Shown: positions 35,233-46,270 of the stretch, piece after piece
Position numbering within the stretch: position 1 is the first letter of the stretch
How the letters are laid out: each line of letters opens with the position of its first letter
Assembly: GCA_030765065.1 (NCBI GenBank)
Contig: CM060983.1
Location: 47,118,067-47,182,066, forward strand
Length of the DNA stretch: 64,000 nt
Direction: 5' to 3'
From: Deroplatys truncata
Taxonomy: Eukaryota > Arthropoda > Insecta > Mantodea > Mantidae
Translations under genes and position numbers: made by a program
The notes under the pieces: generated by a model
The model's database searches: none
Told to the model about the DNA's origin: nothing
The model's input: the letters and a program-made list of their open reading frames with translations, nothing else

Positions 35233-35439
35233 AGCCAAGCAATTCCCCTTGCATCTGCAAGAAAATTAGCAATAAGATTAACATCTCGATATATCGATTA
35301 ACATGAAGCATATGGAGAATAAGCGTTTGTAAAAATAATTTGTGCAAGAGTAGAGAAAGTCATGTGAGTGTAACACATCAGATTTTTCAAGTTGAAACTC
35401 CCCGGGGGCAGCTGGTACAACCGGCTCCCCTTCCCCACA

Positions 35440-35728
35440 TACGTACATTTTTCTAAAAAAAATTTTTTTCGATTAGGGGTTCTTTAAGCATGTATGTTCG
35501 GTGAAATCTTAATTTAGAATTTTTGGGTGGAATTCTTTGCCTTCTCTACCTACTATGTACGTGGCAGAGAAAATTAAGATTTTGTTTACCTCGTATGATT
35601 CCCCAGTTACATAACATAACATGTAAATGAAGAGGGTTTCAAAAAGACAGGATATTAATCTTAGTTTAACTGAATATCTCACATATACTATATTTTAATC
35701 CAAATCCTCTGCGTGGTATTTGAAAAAT
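35440..35728 (+). repeat. R1 fragments
   Basis: The tail side of one copy (atgttcggtgaaatctta, gaatttttgggtggaat, hairpin-like tacctactatgtacgtggc) at 35440-35577 is followed by middle-region scraps (ccccagttacataac, aatgaagagggtttc, tattttaatccaaatcc) to 35728. Confidence 0.6.
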
Positions 35729-36525
35729 CTGAAGTGATACATTCACAAGACTTTATTTACCCTCCATTTTTAGTAGCGGGTATACAAACTATTTTTCTAT
35801 CGATTACATTTTAATCCAAATAAACCTTTGCAGAAATAGCTACATTACACATTTCGTTATAAATACAAAGGGAACAGCGATAGTCAAATGTTTAAGAACT
35901 GGACGCTATATGCTGGTCTTAAAATTCCACACTGTTTCCATGTAGTCGCGAGAAACAATTGAATGCTGAAAGGACTTTAAAGAATGACTAACAATTCGAA
36001 GCTTTAATAACGGATATCTCAGAAATGGCTTATGCCACAAAAAACGTATTTGAAGTAAATTGTGTTTTAAAGCGATCTACATATTTTGTTTAGTACGTTT
36101 TCGTCTAGCTTAACGTTTAGTAGTTGTACGGATTATACAAAACATTTTCCAACTGAAGTGTACTTCACAGGCTATGCCCAGAAAGTTCAAGTTATACGTT
36201 TTATTTGTACTCTAAATATGTTTAATATATGATATTTTAATCAAAATCGTTAGAGCCGGTTTTTATAAAATCAAACATTTTGAAAAATGTTCTATGTAAA
36301 GGTTAGTTTGGGGTGGGGGATTTTCTTGAAAATCTTCGTATCGCATCCTTGGAAGGTACTAAATCTAAATACTAATCATGGTATTTATCCGACTTTTCTT
36401 TTTTGATTTGTCTGTTTACAGACATACTGACAGATTCACACACTAATGTTTTTCTAAAAATGATTGTTTTTATTCAGGGGCCTCAAAACATGTATTTCAG
36501 ATGAAATCTCGGTATCGAATTTTTG
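35729..36525 (+). repeat. R1 repeat, subfamily II, hairpin end lost
   Basis: Starts ctgaagtgatacattcac after AAAAAT (35723-35728) and runs through the subfamily II blocks and a decayed microsatellite to tcggtatcgaatttttgta. The last 50-60 bases with the hairpin are absent. Confidence 0.85.
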
Positions 36526-37014
36526 TATCGCTCATTTATCAGGTTTATAATTTTTTAAAAATAACCCAAAATTGTAACTCTCTTGTACCAGTAATGTTTT
36601 GTACTTTACTTGATTTTGCGATGAAAACAGGAGTTTATTAGATGGAGGACTAAAATATCAAAGTTTGGAACTTACAACGTTTTCGATTTAATTCATTTTC
36701 GGCTCACTGTTTACGACTACGCGAATTTATTTCTGCACCAGTCGATAAAAGTGTGTGGTTGTATAGGCAAGAAATGCTCTACCCATTGCATGAAAGAGAA
36801 CTTTGAAAATACCACCTACAAAAAAGTTACAATTTTGACACATTTTTCAAAAATGTATAAAACTAATGAAATTAATGGTCTGAAAAACCGCCAAAACACG
36901 TAAACTGCATTACCATTTGATCTTTATGTAAAAGAATGGATTTTTTCCTCAATTAATTAGGCTGTTAGAATTTTCTAAAGTTCAGGCGAATACTTTCTTG
37001 AGGGGGTGCATACA
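36526..37014. other. Anonymous spacer
   Basis: A+T-rich, with no ORF above 60 codons and no repeat end. Confidence 0.4.
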
Positions 37015-37251
37015 AAATTTGAAGGAATAAGTAAGACTTCACAAGCGATTCGCAGAAAACTCGAAACATACACCTTAATTGTCATGCAAATACTTTAAGC
37101 ATAGTAAAGGAGTTTTAATCAAAACCATACAGCCATTTTTGAGTAAATAAAAATAACTTTTCCGTGTAAAGGGTAGTTTGAGATGGCGCATTTTCTTGAA
37201 AATATTCTTGTCACACACATATACACACATTATTTTTCTAAAACCGCTTTT

Positions 37252-37331
<80 letters not shown>

Positions 37332-37441
37332 TGAGAGTCAGGAAGTCTGAAAACGTATATTTCGGGTAAAATCTCGATACTTGTCGAATTTTTTTGTGGA
37401 ATGCTTCCCGTACTCAGTTTTGGTAAGCAATACAGGAAGTA
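37015..37441 (+). repeat. R1 fragment containing an expanded microsatellite
   Basis: Begins inside the element (gaaggaataagtaagacttc) and reaches an altered hairpin end (ctcagttttggtaagcaata, caggaagt). The T-run that precedes the gattcaggg block in other copies has become a long TTTC array. Confidence 0.75.
37248..37332. repeat. (TTTC)n microsatellite
   Basis: About 20 consecutive TTTC units without interruption. The uninterrupted state suggests recent expansion and probable length polymorphism. Confidence 0.95.
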
Positions 37442-38134
37442 AAAAATATAATTTTCCTCCAGACACTAAAGAAGTAACTTCCAAATGCTAATTTTGGTAT
37501 TCTAATGCCCAAAAAGCTTTATAAAGCATTTCCTTATGCACCATTTGAAAACACTGGAACAAAAAGTTGGCGACCGCGCGCCGAAATCCAACTCGTCGTA
37601 AAGCAAACATCAGCATAGGAGTGGAAAGTGAGGAATTGGGTCCTTTCTTGCACAACACAACTTTTGATGGGCCTTGCGTTTATGCATAAGGTAGTGGGTA
37701 GAATCTGACAGCGTTTTCTACTCTGCGAGGAGGCGGGCAACACGAGAGGTCGGCGGTGTTGTACTCTATCTGCTGTGTTTGCTGTGCGGGGCTGCTAGTA
37801 TGAACACGGTAAACAGAAAAACTAATGCATGTCTTCCTTCCCTCGCCTTTTTCAGCACCTCTTGGCTTTTTCATGTATCGCAGTTCAGCAGCACTACAAA
37901 GTAAAATCTAAAGTTTATTGCCGTACTGAATTTCTGAAGTTTACATTGAGAAAATACGTTTAAAACATGCAATCTGGTCTTCCTGTGTATGCAAAATGGG
38001 TATTCGAAGGGTTCTTATTTACCGTGTTCTATTGAAAATGTCAGGGCGGAATGGTGCGTGGGAAAGCAGGTTAAATTATGATTTATAAGTAACTAAAGCG
38101 CTAAGCTGTGGCAAACGGAGGTACGTGGATATAC
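37442..38134. other. Anonymous region with G+C-richer patches
   Basis: Patches such as gcgaccgcgcgccgaaatcc (37569) and tctgcgaggaggcgggcaac (37722) are richer in G+C and CpG than the window average. ORFs of 64-69 codons here show no domain. An unrecognised regulatory region or exon cannot be excluded. Confidence 0.35.
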
Positions 38135-38147
38135 AGTAGACCTATAC

Positions 38148-38683
38148 CGAGGCGGTATGGCTCAACATTTGTGACCCGGAAGGTCCCGGGTTCAAAGCCC
38201 GGCGACCGCCCACTCTGTCCCATGCAATTTTCTTGATTTCCCCGGGTCGACAGGCGAAAGCTGGGATGGTTCATCTTCTACCACGACTCTCCTTCCTTTC
38301 ATTTCCTGTTACCATCATCTTCCCTGTCATCTGTTTCAGGGTTGTAGAACCAGACGACTGTTGCAGCTGGGTAGTGGCTTACGCACTGTAGAGGCTTATT
38401 TCCTGACATCGCTGTGGAATGTGTTCAGTTAGGTCTCTCCTCCGAGTGGGCCCCACCCTGGAGGGCCACAGGAGGTACGTAATGCTGCGTTACCTCTGGA
38501 AACGTTAGGGATCCCTCTGTGCTTGCGCCCGTCGTCATCTGGATCTGGTCGCCCTTCGGGTCTCTCTCCTCAGCCCTCCGTCTTGGAGGTTGCTGGTAGA
38601 ACCACGGGGGGCCGACTGGCCTGCGTGCGGTGCTATACTCCGTCTTCAAGCCCCCCTTCGTTGATTCGTACTTTTGTCTTTAT
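38148..38683 (+). mobile_element. tRNA-derived SINE with a 13-bp target duplication
   Basis: AGTAGACCTATAC occurs at 38135-38147 and again at 38684-38696. The head cgaggcggtatggctcaac plus cccgggttcaaagcccgg gives A and B boxes. A pyrimidine-rich stretch follows, then a G+C-rich body of about 300 bases. The duplication is long and perfect, which fits LINE-mediated target-primed insertion and makes this the best-bounded SINE in the window. Confidence 0.9.
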
Positions 38684-38834
38684 AGTAGACCTATACTTGG
38701 TCGTACCAAATTTGAATTACGGTGCCGATAAAAACCAACACTGATATCATTAAATATTCTTCACTTTTAGAAATTCTAGTAATGAAATTAAAACAGACAA
38801 AGTTCTCATTGGTGTTTAGTATTATATAAAACAT

Positions 38835-39400
38835 TTGATGTATTGCACTCACATGACCCTCTACTCTTCTACAAACTATTTTGACAAGCTCTTATTCTCC
38901 ATATACTGCATGTTATCGAGATAAGCATTTGCAGAAACAATCTTATTGCTAACTTTCTTGTAGGTGCAAGGGGAATTGGTAGGCTTCAAGCGATAGTCAA
39001 ATATTTTAAGAGCTGGTTGCTATGTGGAGTATTCCATTCTCTTTGTATTACCAGGACAAAAAAAAATGAATAACGAATTCCCACTCGAGAAAAAGTATAA
39101 GTATTGGAAAATAAAAAAAAAATGTATGTGACATAAATTGTGCGTTTTAAGAGAACTACATTTTTTTGTGTGTATATATACATATATACATTTCATTTGT
39201 CATGAAAATACTTTAAACATATGATACTTTAATCAAAATCGTTTGATGAAAGCCATTTTTGAGAAAGTCAAAATTATCGAAAAAGTGCTCCATGTAAAGG
39301 GTTGTCTGCGTTGGGGGGATTTTCTTGAAAATCTTCATGTCACATCTTTCGAAGATACTGGACCTAAATACCAGGTTTGCTATTTATCCGACTTTTTGTT
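38835..39400 (+). repeat. R1 repeat, subfamily I, truncated
   Basis: Starts ttgatgtattgcactcacatg. A deletion near 39150-39190 removes the gtttaccagttatgc block and leaves a tatatatacatatatac tract. The copy stops at tatccgactttttgtt, where an inverted fragment begins. Confidence 0.8.
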
Positions 39401-39573
39401 ACTTTCCCTACTACTTATAGTAAGTAGCGGGGAAGTATTGCACTCCATACAAAAATTCTATACCGAGATTTCACTGGAAATACATGTTCTGAGGTGCCCT
39501 GAATCCAAATAAAGCATTTTTGGAAACAAGTCCGCGTGTGTCTCTGTGAACAGCATAACTCAAAAACAAAAGT
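39401..39573 (-). repeat. R1 hairpin-end fragment
   Basis: ACTTTCCCTACTACTTATAG to cataactcaaaaacaaaag, about the first fifth of a minus-oriented copy, joined tail-to-tail with the preceding truncated copy. Confidence 0.8.
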
Positions 39574-39664
39574 TTAATAATCTGGTTAACAAGTTTAGAA
39601 CAACGGAAACACTAAACCTTAGAAGCGCAAGCAAGATGTTCTAACGCAGAAAAAACTGACGAAA

Positions 39665-39846
39665 TTGGTGCATCTATTTGTGGGGAAACGTAAAGAGTAA
39701 AGTTTATAGGAACAATCCCAATACCATAGACGAACTTAAGGACAATATAAAAACAGGAATTATGAATATTGCACAAGAAGAACTTATGCATGTGAATGGA
39801 AACTCCCGGAAGATACCAGGAATGTTTTCGGCAGGTGGACACCACT
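39665..39846 (+). pseudogene. IS630/Tc1-mariner transposase C-terminus
   Basis: An open stretch on the plus strand reads YLWGNVKSKVYRNNP, TIDELKDNIKTGIMNI and FSAGGHHL. This is the end of a DDE-type transposase, after the third catalytic residue, of the group common in arthropods. It has no ATG of its own and ends at a stop after GGHHL. The N-terminal two thirds and both TIRs are missing. Confidence 0.75.
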
Positions 39847-40263
39847 TATAACAAGGTTTGTACTCATTATCGTGCATGCCTCTATCACTCGTGAGTACGT
39901 AATGCGGGTCTCAAGAGGGATTGTGTCTGATTTAGAATGCACGCCCTTTTGTCAACTCAAGCTCTGCCTACCTATCGCTTTCCCACCAAGGTTCCTTCTC
40001 GCGCAAACCAGTCTTAAACTCCTACGTATGCATATGACGCTGTTGTTAAGCCATACCTCCCTGAATCTAAGAACTTCATTTACCTTTTTCTTTTACAGTT
40101 CTGGCCTAGGTGACTGTTCAAACGTACAGAACTTAACTCTAAACTGCATTCCAGGAACTTTTATGCCCAACATGTTCACTACTCACGCTGTTGCTAACGA
40201 CTTTGCTCTCTAATTACCTTTTTCTCCAGAAAAATATGTTCAACCCAAGCTTGTTACATTATA
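39847..40263. other. Anonymous spacer
   Basis: A 113-codon frame (39872-40213) is present but has no domain, and its Leu/Ser/Phe-rich composition is uninformative. Confidence 0.35.
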
Positions 40264-41538
40264 CTAGCGCGGATCGAAAAGTAACGCACAATAATTTTTT
40301 TCTGCCTTGGTATTTCAGCTGGAATGTTGCAATTTCACACAGATATAGTTTGAAGTTTTCACTACAGAGGGTATTTATGTTTCATGTGCAGCTCTAGTGA
40401 CAGAAGCGTGAACTACGTAGCAAAGATGCCGCGCATATTACTGTCATCCACGTGTGAAGAGCAGAGAGGTGTGGTTCAATATTTGTGGGTCAAAGGGCAT
40501 AAACCGAGTGATATTCGCCGGGATAGGCGTGGCGTCTATGGGGATGATTGTATAGACCGTAGCAATGTATCCAGGTGGTGTGCATTCTTCTTAGAGGGCC
40601 GTGTGAACCTTAGTGATTCGCCACGCTCCGGGAGGCCGGTAACAATGTCCGAGGCATTGAGACGGCAATTTTGAACGACCGGCGTGTACAACTGCGAACC
40701 TCATCGCAACAGTTTAGTACGATATTGTTCATGACACGTTGAAATTTCGTAAAGTTAGTGCTAGCTGGGTGCCTAAGAACCTGGCAGACAACCACAAGGG
40801 CCAGCGAATGATGTTAGCTTGGATCACCTAACGCGGTACACTACAGAAAGGCATGACTTTCTGAAAGGATGAGTCGTGGGCAATCCACTGCACGCCCGAA
40901 ACCAAGCAGGCAAGTATGGAGTGGAAACATGCTGGTTCCCCAGTGAAGAAAAAATTCAAAGTGACTCAATCTGCTGGGAAAGTGCTTGTGACGGTGTTCT
41001 GGGATATGTATGTGTTGTATTGGTGGACTTTGCTGAACACGGGACCACTGTGAATGCTGCAGCCTACATGAAACCGTTGTTGAAGTTTCGTCGTGCCCTT
41101 CGTGACAAACGCCACAACATGAATGCTGACGATGTCAAAAGTCTTCATGACTATGTTCGCCATGTTGCTGCTGTTCGTCAGAAAATCACCAAATTTGGTT
41201 AGGAGGTGCTCCACCATCCACCATACAGTCCGGATCTTGCACCGTCGAACTTTCATCTGTTTGTTCCCATAAAGAAATTCCTGGCCGGCCAACACTTTGC
41301 GACAGATGGGGAAGTGAAATCAGCAGTCCACAGATGGCTATACTCCAATGAAACGGACTTCTATCAACAGGGCATATTGAAACTGGTATCACGATGGGAG
41401 AAATGAGTTGAGAAACTTGGTGACTATGTCGAAAAGTAGGTAAAATGTGTAAGTTCATTTGTAATTTTTGTTGTTGTTTTAACTATTAGACTTTTTTTGT
41501 AAAGAAATTATTGTGCGTTACTTTTCGATCCACCCTCG
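40264..41538 (+). mobile_element. Mariner transposon, full length, inactive
   Basis: Inverted ends GGATCGAAAAGTAACGCACA (left) and TGTGCGTTACTTTTCGATCC (right), with TA at 40262-40263 and 41539-41540. The length of 1275 bases is standard for mariner. It contains one damaged transposase gene in the plus orientation. Confidence 0.95.
40424..41406 (+). pseudogene. Mariner transposase, frameshifted
   Basis: Starts MPRILLSSTCEEQRG. The N-terminal DNA-binding region includes GHKPSDIRRD and RSNVSRWCAFFLEGRVNLSD and runs into a stop at 40674. Downstream pieces in other frames read DTLKFRKVSASWVPKNL, KDESWAIHCTPETKQAS (first catalytic Asp), SLHDYVRHVAA (second Asp, in the place of HDNARPH) and PYSPDLAPSNFHLF. 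In the D,D34D triad the last motif should read APSD, so the third aspartate is asparagine. At least three frame breaks are visible. Confidence 0.92.
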
Positions 41539-42979
41539 TACATTGATTTATAAACAGGAATTGTTTATTGCAATTATTTCTCTATCTTATTATTTCTTTA
41601 TTTAATTATTGATATTTTCCTGGCAATAATTACGGTGTCATGACAATGGCATTCCTTTGAAAACCTGTTATGTTAGAATAAGAATTTTATATACTGTAGA
41701 ATCAGCTCTGCACGGTATTTGACAGTTTTCTCGTTGCCCTTAGCTCTAGAAGGCGTGCAGCATTAGAGACGACATTATTCCATGCTAAAGGTCGTTGTTA
41801 CTGTAATTATTATAGGTTAAGGAAACCAGCTATGGCTGCCATAACTGACAGGTGCAGGTATTTTATTAAGGAAGCGGAGGCAAGTGAGCAATGAAAGATT
41901 GTGAGAGACGCGCTTGCTCGCATAAGTAACATCGTAACACTTTTCCGCCGCATTAACGCCACGACGTGAATGCTTCTTGAGGAAATCCGTTTTCCTTAGC
42001 GCATTCCTTTAAAAAATATTTTCCGCGGCGTAACCTTCCAGCTGGATTTTTGTGACGTGTATAAATGTGACGGAGCGGCAAAGAAGCATAGGGCGTCCAT
42101 AAATACATAAACTGAAAAAGAATTTTCAAAGAATTGTACAGTAGTAAGTCAGTAACACACTAAGAATTTTGAGGCTAGATGCATGGGGTCGCAGATGTAG
42201 TACAATAACAAGAGAACTGCAGGAACGTAATTGAAACCTGACTTTATGAAACATCTTCATTTGTCAGTCAAAATTAAATGTAACTCACACGACAAATATG
42301 TACAAAGAGCGCCAAAGAAAATCACACTTCAACTCGTGTCTATGTCACATTATTTATCGTTGCACGTGGCCTTGCGAAGCCATTGGTTGCGCCACTCCTT
42401 CTACTAAATAGTTACACCAATAACCACAACAAAGGTTACAAAATGACCTAGAAACGAAAAATATATGTTTACGCTCTCGATCGTATTGGCTAAAAGAGGC
42501 AGAGTGAGTGCATTCAGTTTGTCATACAGACCTCTTATCGTGATTGGTAGTCCATAAATTATCGTCTAGTGCAGGACACGACTTTGAAAGGGTTAAAAGC
42601 TAAGGGGAAAGCTTATGAGCGCCCAGGGTAGCGAAATGTAGAATTTGCAGTGTGAAAATATTTTCAAATTAAAGCTTGAATGGTATTCATTAAATACATA
42701 GCAATACTTTATAACAAAAATAAACAGAACTGTATTCTCACTGTGGTATCAATGCTTGTTGCTGCATAGAAGCAAACATAACTAAATAATAAATAAATAA
42801 AGCAGCATGTTTTCCCTATAATTGAAACTATAATTAGTTAATATAGCTTTACTAACATATTGCTGATCATAGGAATACAACAGAATTATAGACAAAAATA
42901 TAACCCAATTTTATTGCTATAATATGTATGTCATTCGGTAAACCATATGAATATTTATCTCTAGTTTCTAAACATGATC
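41539..42979. other. Anonymous region
   Basis: 1.4 kb with no ORF above 60 codons. Local CpG-containing patches at about 41900-42090 and 42360-42400. No feature can be supported. Confidence 0.4.
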
Positions 42980-43300
42980 AGTCAATTATAACAAAAGAGT
43001 AATTTGCATTTAGTAAACGAATATCATCAACTGCGGATGTTTTACGGGGAGTGCCCACTTTTTGACGAGTATGTAGACCGTCTCTCCCACTTTCCTGAAA
43101 TATTTTTATCCAGCAATTTACTATACAAACACGTTTATGCACTGTCGTTGCAATTGCTGTAACAGTGCAACCAGCCTCCCATATACCCACGAGTAATTTT
43201 GCTAGTATACGGCAAGACTGGTTCTGAGACAATAAACATATTTTGGTTTCAATAACATCAGAAACAGCAAAGGCATCAACCTCCCGTCTTTCCCCCCTTA
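42980..43300 (-). pseudogene. Tc1/mariner-type transposase N-terminal HTH fragment
   Basis: The minus-strand frame of 126 codons (42978-43358) reads AKLLVGIWEAGCTVTAIATT, then a WIKIFQESGRDGL segment and VGTPRKTSAVDDIRLLN. This matches the layout of a helix-turn-helix, linker and GRPRKT-like motif at the start of Tc1/IS630 transposases. It ends soon after DDIRLL, and no catalytic core or TIR is found nearby. The first 40 residues of the frame are not typical and may be outside the original gene. Confidence 0.6.
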
Positions 43301-44860
43301 TTGCTGTGTCATCAAGCCACAATAATCTGCGATAGGTAAGGTGAAGGACACACATCAAAAGACCCCAGAAAATGATACAAAATCCGCCGAAGACTTTTCT
43401 TTGGTGCTGTTTGTACGTATGCTGTATGCATAAAATGTAATATTATCTTTTGTTATACATATACGTCATTTTGCATGCATAAACAGTAACCTAGTACTAA
43501 AACTTTATACATCCGTGCCACAGTTTTACCTTTCGATAATCAAATTTCCTATTAATCGGCCGTTTCCGCTTCTATTCGGTAATTCTCACGGCCTTTAAAA
43601 CTTAACGCGACAGATTATTATAGAAGGCGGCCAACTCCACATTTGGAAAACTAGTATCAACATAACCTGTATATGTAAAACATCTAAAATGTCTGTGGAG
43701 GTATATGAATAAAGAGGAGAACAAGAATTTTTGTATGGAATGCAGTCTCACTCCATTTACTATAGCTAAGTAGTAGGGAGAGTAAAAGCCTGGATTTTCG
43801 ATAACACCTGTAAATGCTAGTGGCAGTCCAAAATTCAGGTAAATCTGAAACATCAATATTCAAAGCCGTGTTTGATTTGTCTTAGATGACACATAACCAA
43901 CGTATTTTAAATTATTTTCTTTTATTTTTTGTGGGCAAAGAGCGTTTGAACGTTGACTTGATGATTTTGAAAATGATGATTATGATGCTAAAGAGCAGGC
44001 ACATTAATAAATCTGGACTTTGAGCAGACCTTTACATAGCGTGTTGCACACCCCTGACATATTTCGTGTTGGTAATATTTCATCAAAAATAAGTAAAACC
44101 ACAAAAACACGTGCCTTTGTGTTAACTATGCATATAAACCACCCCTGGGCGAGGCATCCCTCTCTAACTGTTTGGATATGAAACATGTTTCCCACAGCGT
44201 TTGTTCTGTGGCAAAAAGAAACAGCTCAAAGATGAATTCACAGAAAGGAACGTACTCTTTTTTTTTAATTAAAGGGTTATACTTTCACACCAAAAGCATT
44301 TCCATGAACTTTTACAAGATTTGCTTTAGGCCGCTGTTCCGATGCTCGTTTCAACCCTTGTTCACTGACATGAATTATGTCTGTGCTTGTCAGACAATTT
44401 CTCTAATATTCTGCCTGGTTTATGATGTTTTAATACTTCGCAAAATGGAACTTTGGAAATATATCTGAAAATAGCCAGAACATAGGAGTTAGACTTTATT
44501 TTAAATTCTTGCATACATTTTATAATGTTTATATTTTATTTTAATATAAATGTTCTTCACCCAAAGTGTACCCTTTAAGGATACCAGTCTTTCAAATTTC
44601 TCAAGTTACAATTTCAGTTCGATTCGTTCCAAATTTCAACACATCAACTAGGGTTTCATGTATAATGCGTACACAAAGTTTCATAAATATTCTTAAATTA
44701 ACCCTCCTAAGGTATTAATCTGTTAATAATTTTTTTACTTTTTTGAAAATTTTCTACACACACAAGAGTAATATTTTATAATTGGATCTTTCAGTATTAT
44801 TATATAAATTGTAGAGGGAAATTTTAATTAGTTTTGGGAAAAAATGTTAAATTTTATACC
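43301..44860. other. Anonymous region with an R1 scrap
   Basis: A short R1 hairpin-end scrap in plus orientation lies at about 43728-43787 (ttgtatggaatgcagtctc, tagctaagtagtagggaga). The rest, including frames at 43602-43856 and 44172-44468, shows nothing recognisable. Confidence 0.45.
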
Positions 44861-44866
44861 ATTTTT

Positions 44867-45802
44867 ACTTTCTCTACTACGTATAGTAAGTAGGGGAAGT
44901 ATTGTATTCCACCCAAAAATTCGATACCGAGATTTCAAAGGAAATACATGTTTTGAGACCCACTGAATCCAAAACATTTTTGGAAACATGTCCTTGTGTG
45001 TGTCTGCTGTGGTCTGTGTGTCTGTATGTGTGTCTGTCTGTGAACAGCATAACTCAGAAACGAACATTCGGATAAACACCAAACTTGGTATTTAGGTTCA
45101 GTATCTTCCAGAGATGCGACACGAAGGTTTTCAAGAAAATCTCCCCACCCCAGACAACCCTTAAATGGATCATTTTTCAATAATTTTAATTTTCTCAAAA
45201 ATGGCTCTAACTATTTTGATTAAAATATCATATGTTCAGGATATTTTCATGACAAATGAAATGTATATCTCGAATTTTCTGAGAATGTCTCCAAAGGTAT
45301 TCTTCATTGTGAACGACTTTTGCGTAACTGGTAAACCATAAGAGATAGACAAGTTTTACTAAACAAAAATTTATGTCATGCACATTTTTTTTGGGTGAGC
45401 CATTTTCGAGATATTGCTTGTTATTCCCTTACATTTTTCAATACTTATTTTCTCAAATGGGAATTCGTTATTCATTTTTTTGTCTTGAATATGCAAGGAG
45501 TATTAATCTGTGACAAAGAGAATGGTGCTGCACCTAGCAACCAGCTATTAAGAGATATGTCTATGCTTAAAGGCTACTGTATTTCTATATTGCCCTTGTA
45601 AATACAAAACAAGGGGAACATAGTAGTGATAGTCAAATATTTTTAGAACTGGTCGCTATGTGTAAAATGTAATTCTCTTTGTATGTCAAAAAATCGTTTC
45701 TGCAAATGTTTATCTCGATTAACATGAAGCATATGGAGAATAAGAATTTGTAAAAATAGTTTGTACAAGAGTGGAGAAAGTCATGTGAGTGTAACACATC
45801 AG
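44867..45802 (-). repeat. R1 repeat, subfamily III, complete
   Basis: 936 bases from ACTTTCTCTACTACGTATAG (after ATTTTT at 44861-44866) to GTAACACATCAG. From 45478 it leaves the subfamily I sequence: gtcttgaatatgcaaggag, tagcaaccagctattaaga and tctatattgccc, then an inverted partial copy of the same part (tgatagtcaaatattttta, actggtcgctatgtg, ctctttgtatgtc), then the common tail. The inverted arms could pair. Confidence 0.9.
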
Positions 45803-46094
45803 AGTTTCTTTTTGCTTAACACACAAATATTTGCTTTACGCATTATGAGAATTACTAATAACGGTATCACAACTCAACATCTTAAAACTTCATCTCATCA
45901 TTTTCATCCTGTTATTTATAACAAAATTGCATTCATTTATACCAAAAAATTGCATCGCCTCGACCAATTTCAAAATGAGAATGCCCCAGCGAGAAATGAA
46001 AATACGAGGAAAGGGAGTTTAAAAAATGTTAACGCAAAAATGACACTTTCTGACTTTATGCTATTAAAGTATTTAGTGCATAGTTAATGGTACA
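45803..46094. other. Anonymous spacer
   Basis: A 108-codon frame (45761-46087) begins inside the R1 end and continues here. Its middle has no recognisable motif and its start is repeat-derived. Confidence 0.35.
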
Positions 46095-46270
46095 ACAAAT
46101 GTTATTGAACATAAATTGAGTATATTAACAAAACTTCCTTTTTCTTTACTAAGGTTTTGTTCGTCGTATACAAAATTCATTCCGAAAGAATGGACAACAA
46201 CAGCCTAGTCGCAGGATATTAAACATACAGACTTTATTAGTCATTCAAAATATATCTCAAACTTATAGTA

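Larger units (their letters stand above)
33741..35381 (-). repeat. R1 repeat, subfamily III, with a large internal insert
   Basis: Starts at ACTTTCTCTACTACGTATAG after ATTTTT (33735-33740) and ends GTAACACATCAG before ATTTTT (35382-35387). From about 34395 it follows subfamily III (gtcttgcatatgcaaagag ...) to 34570. A non-R1 segment occupies about 34571-35156, and a subfamily I-type tail resumes at gtcctggtaatgcaaagag. The microsatellite is the longest perfect (TG)n of the window. Confidence 0.85.

Noticed and set aside
39872-40213. 113-codon ORF between transposons
   Set aside because: Low-information Leu/Ser/Phe-rich sequence with no domain and no supporting start context.
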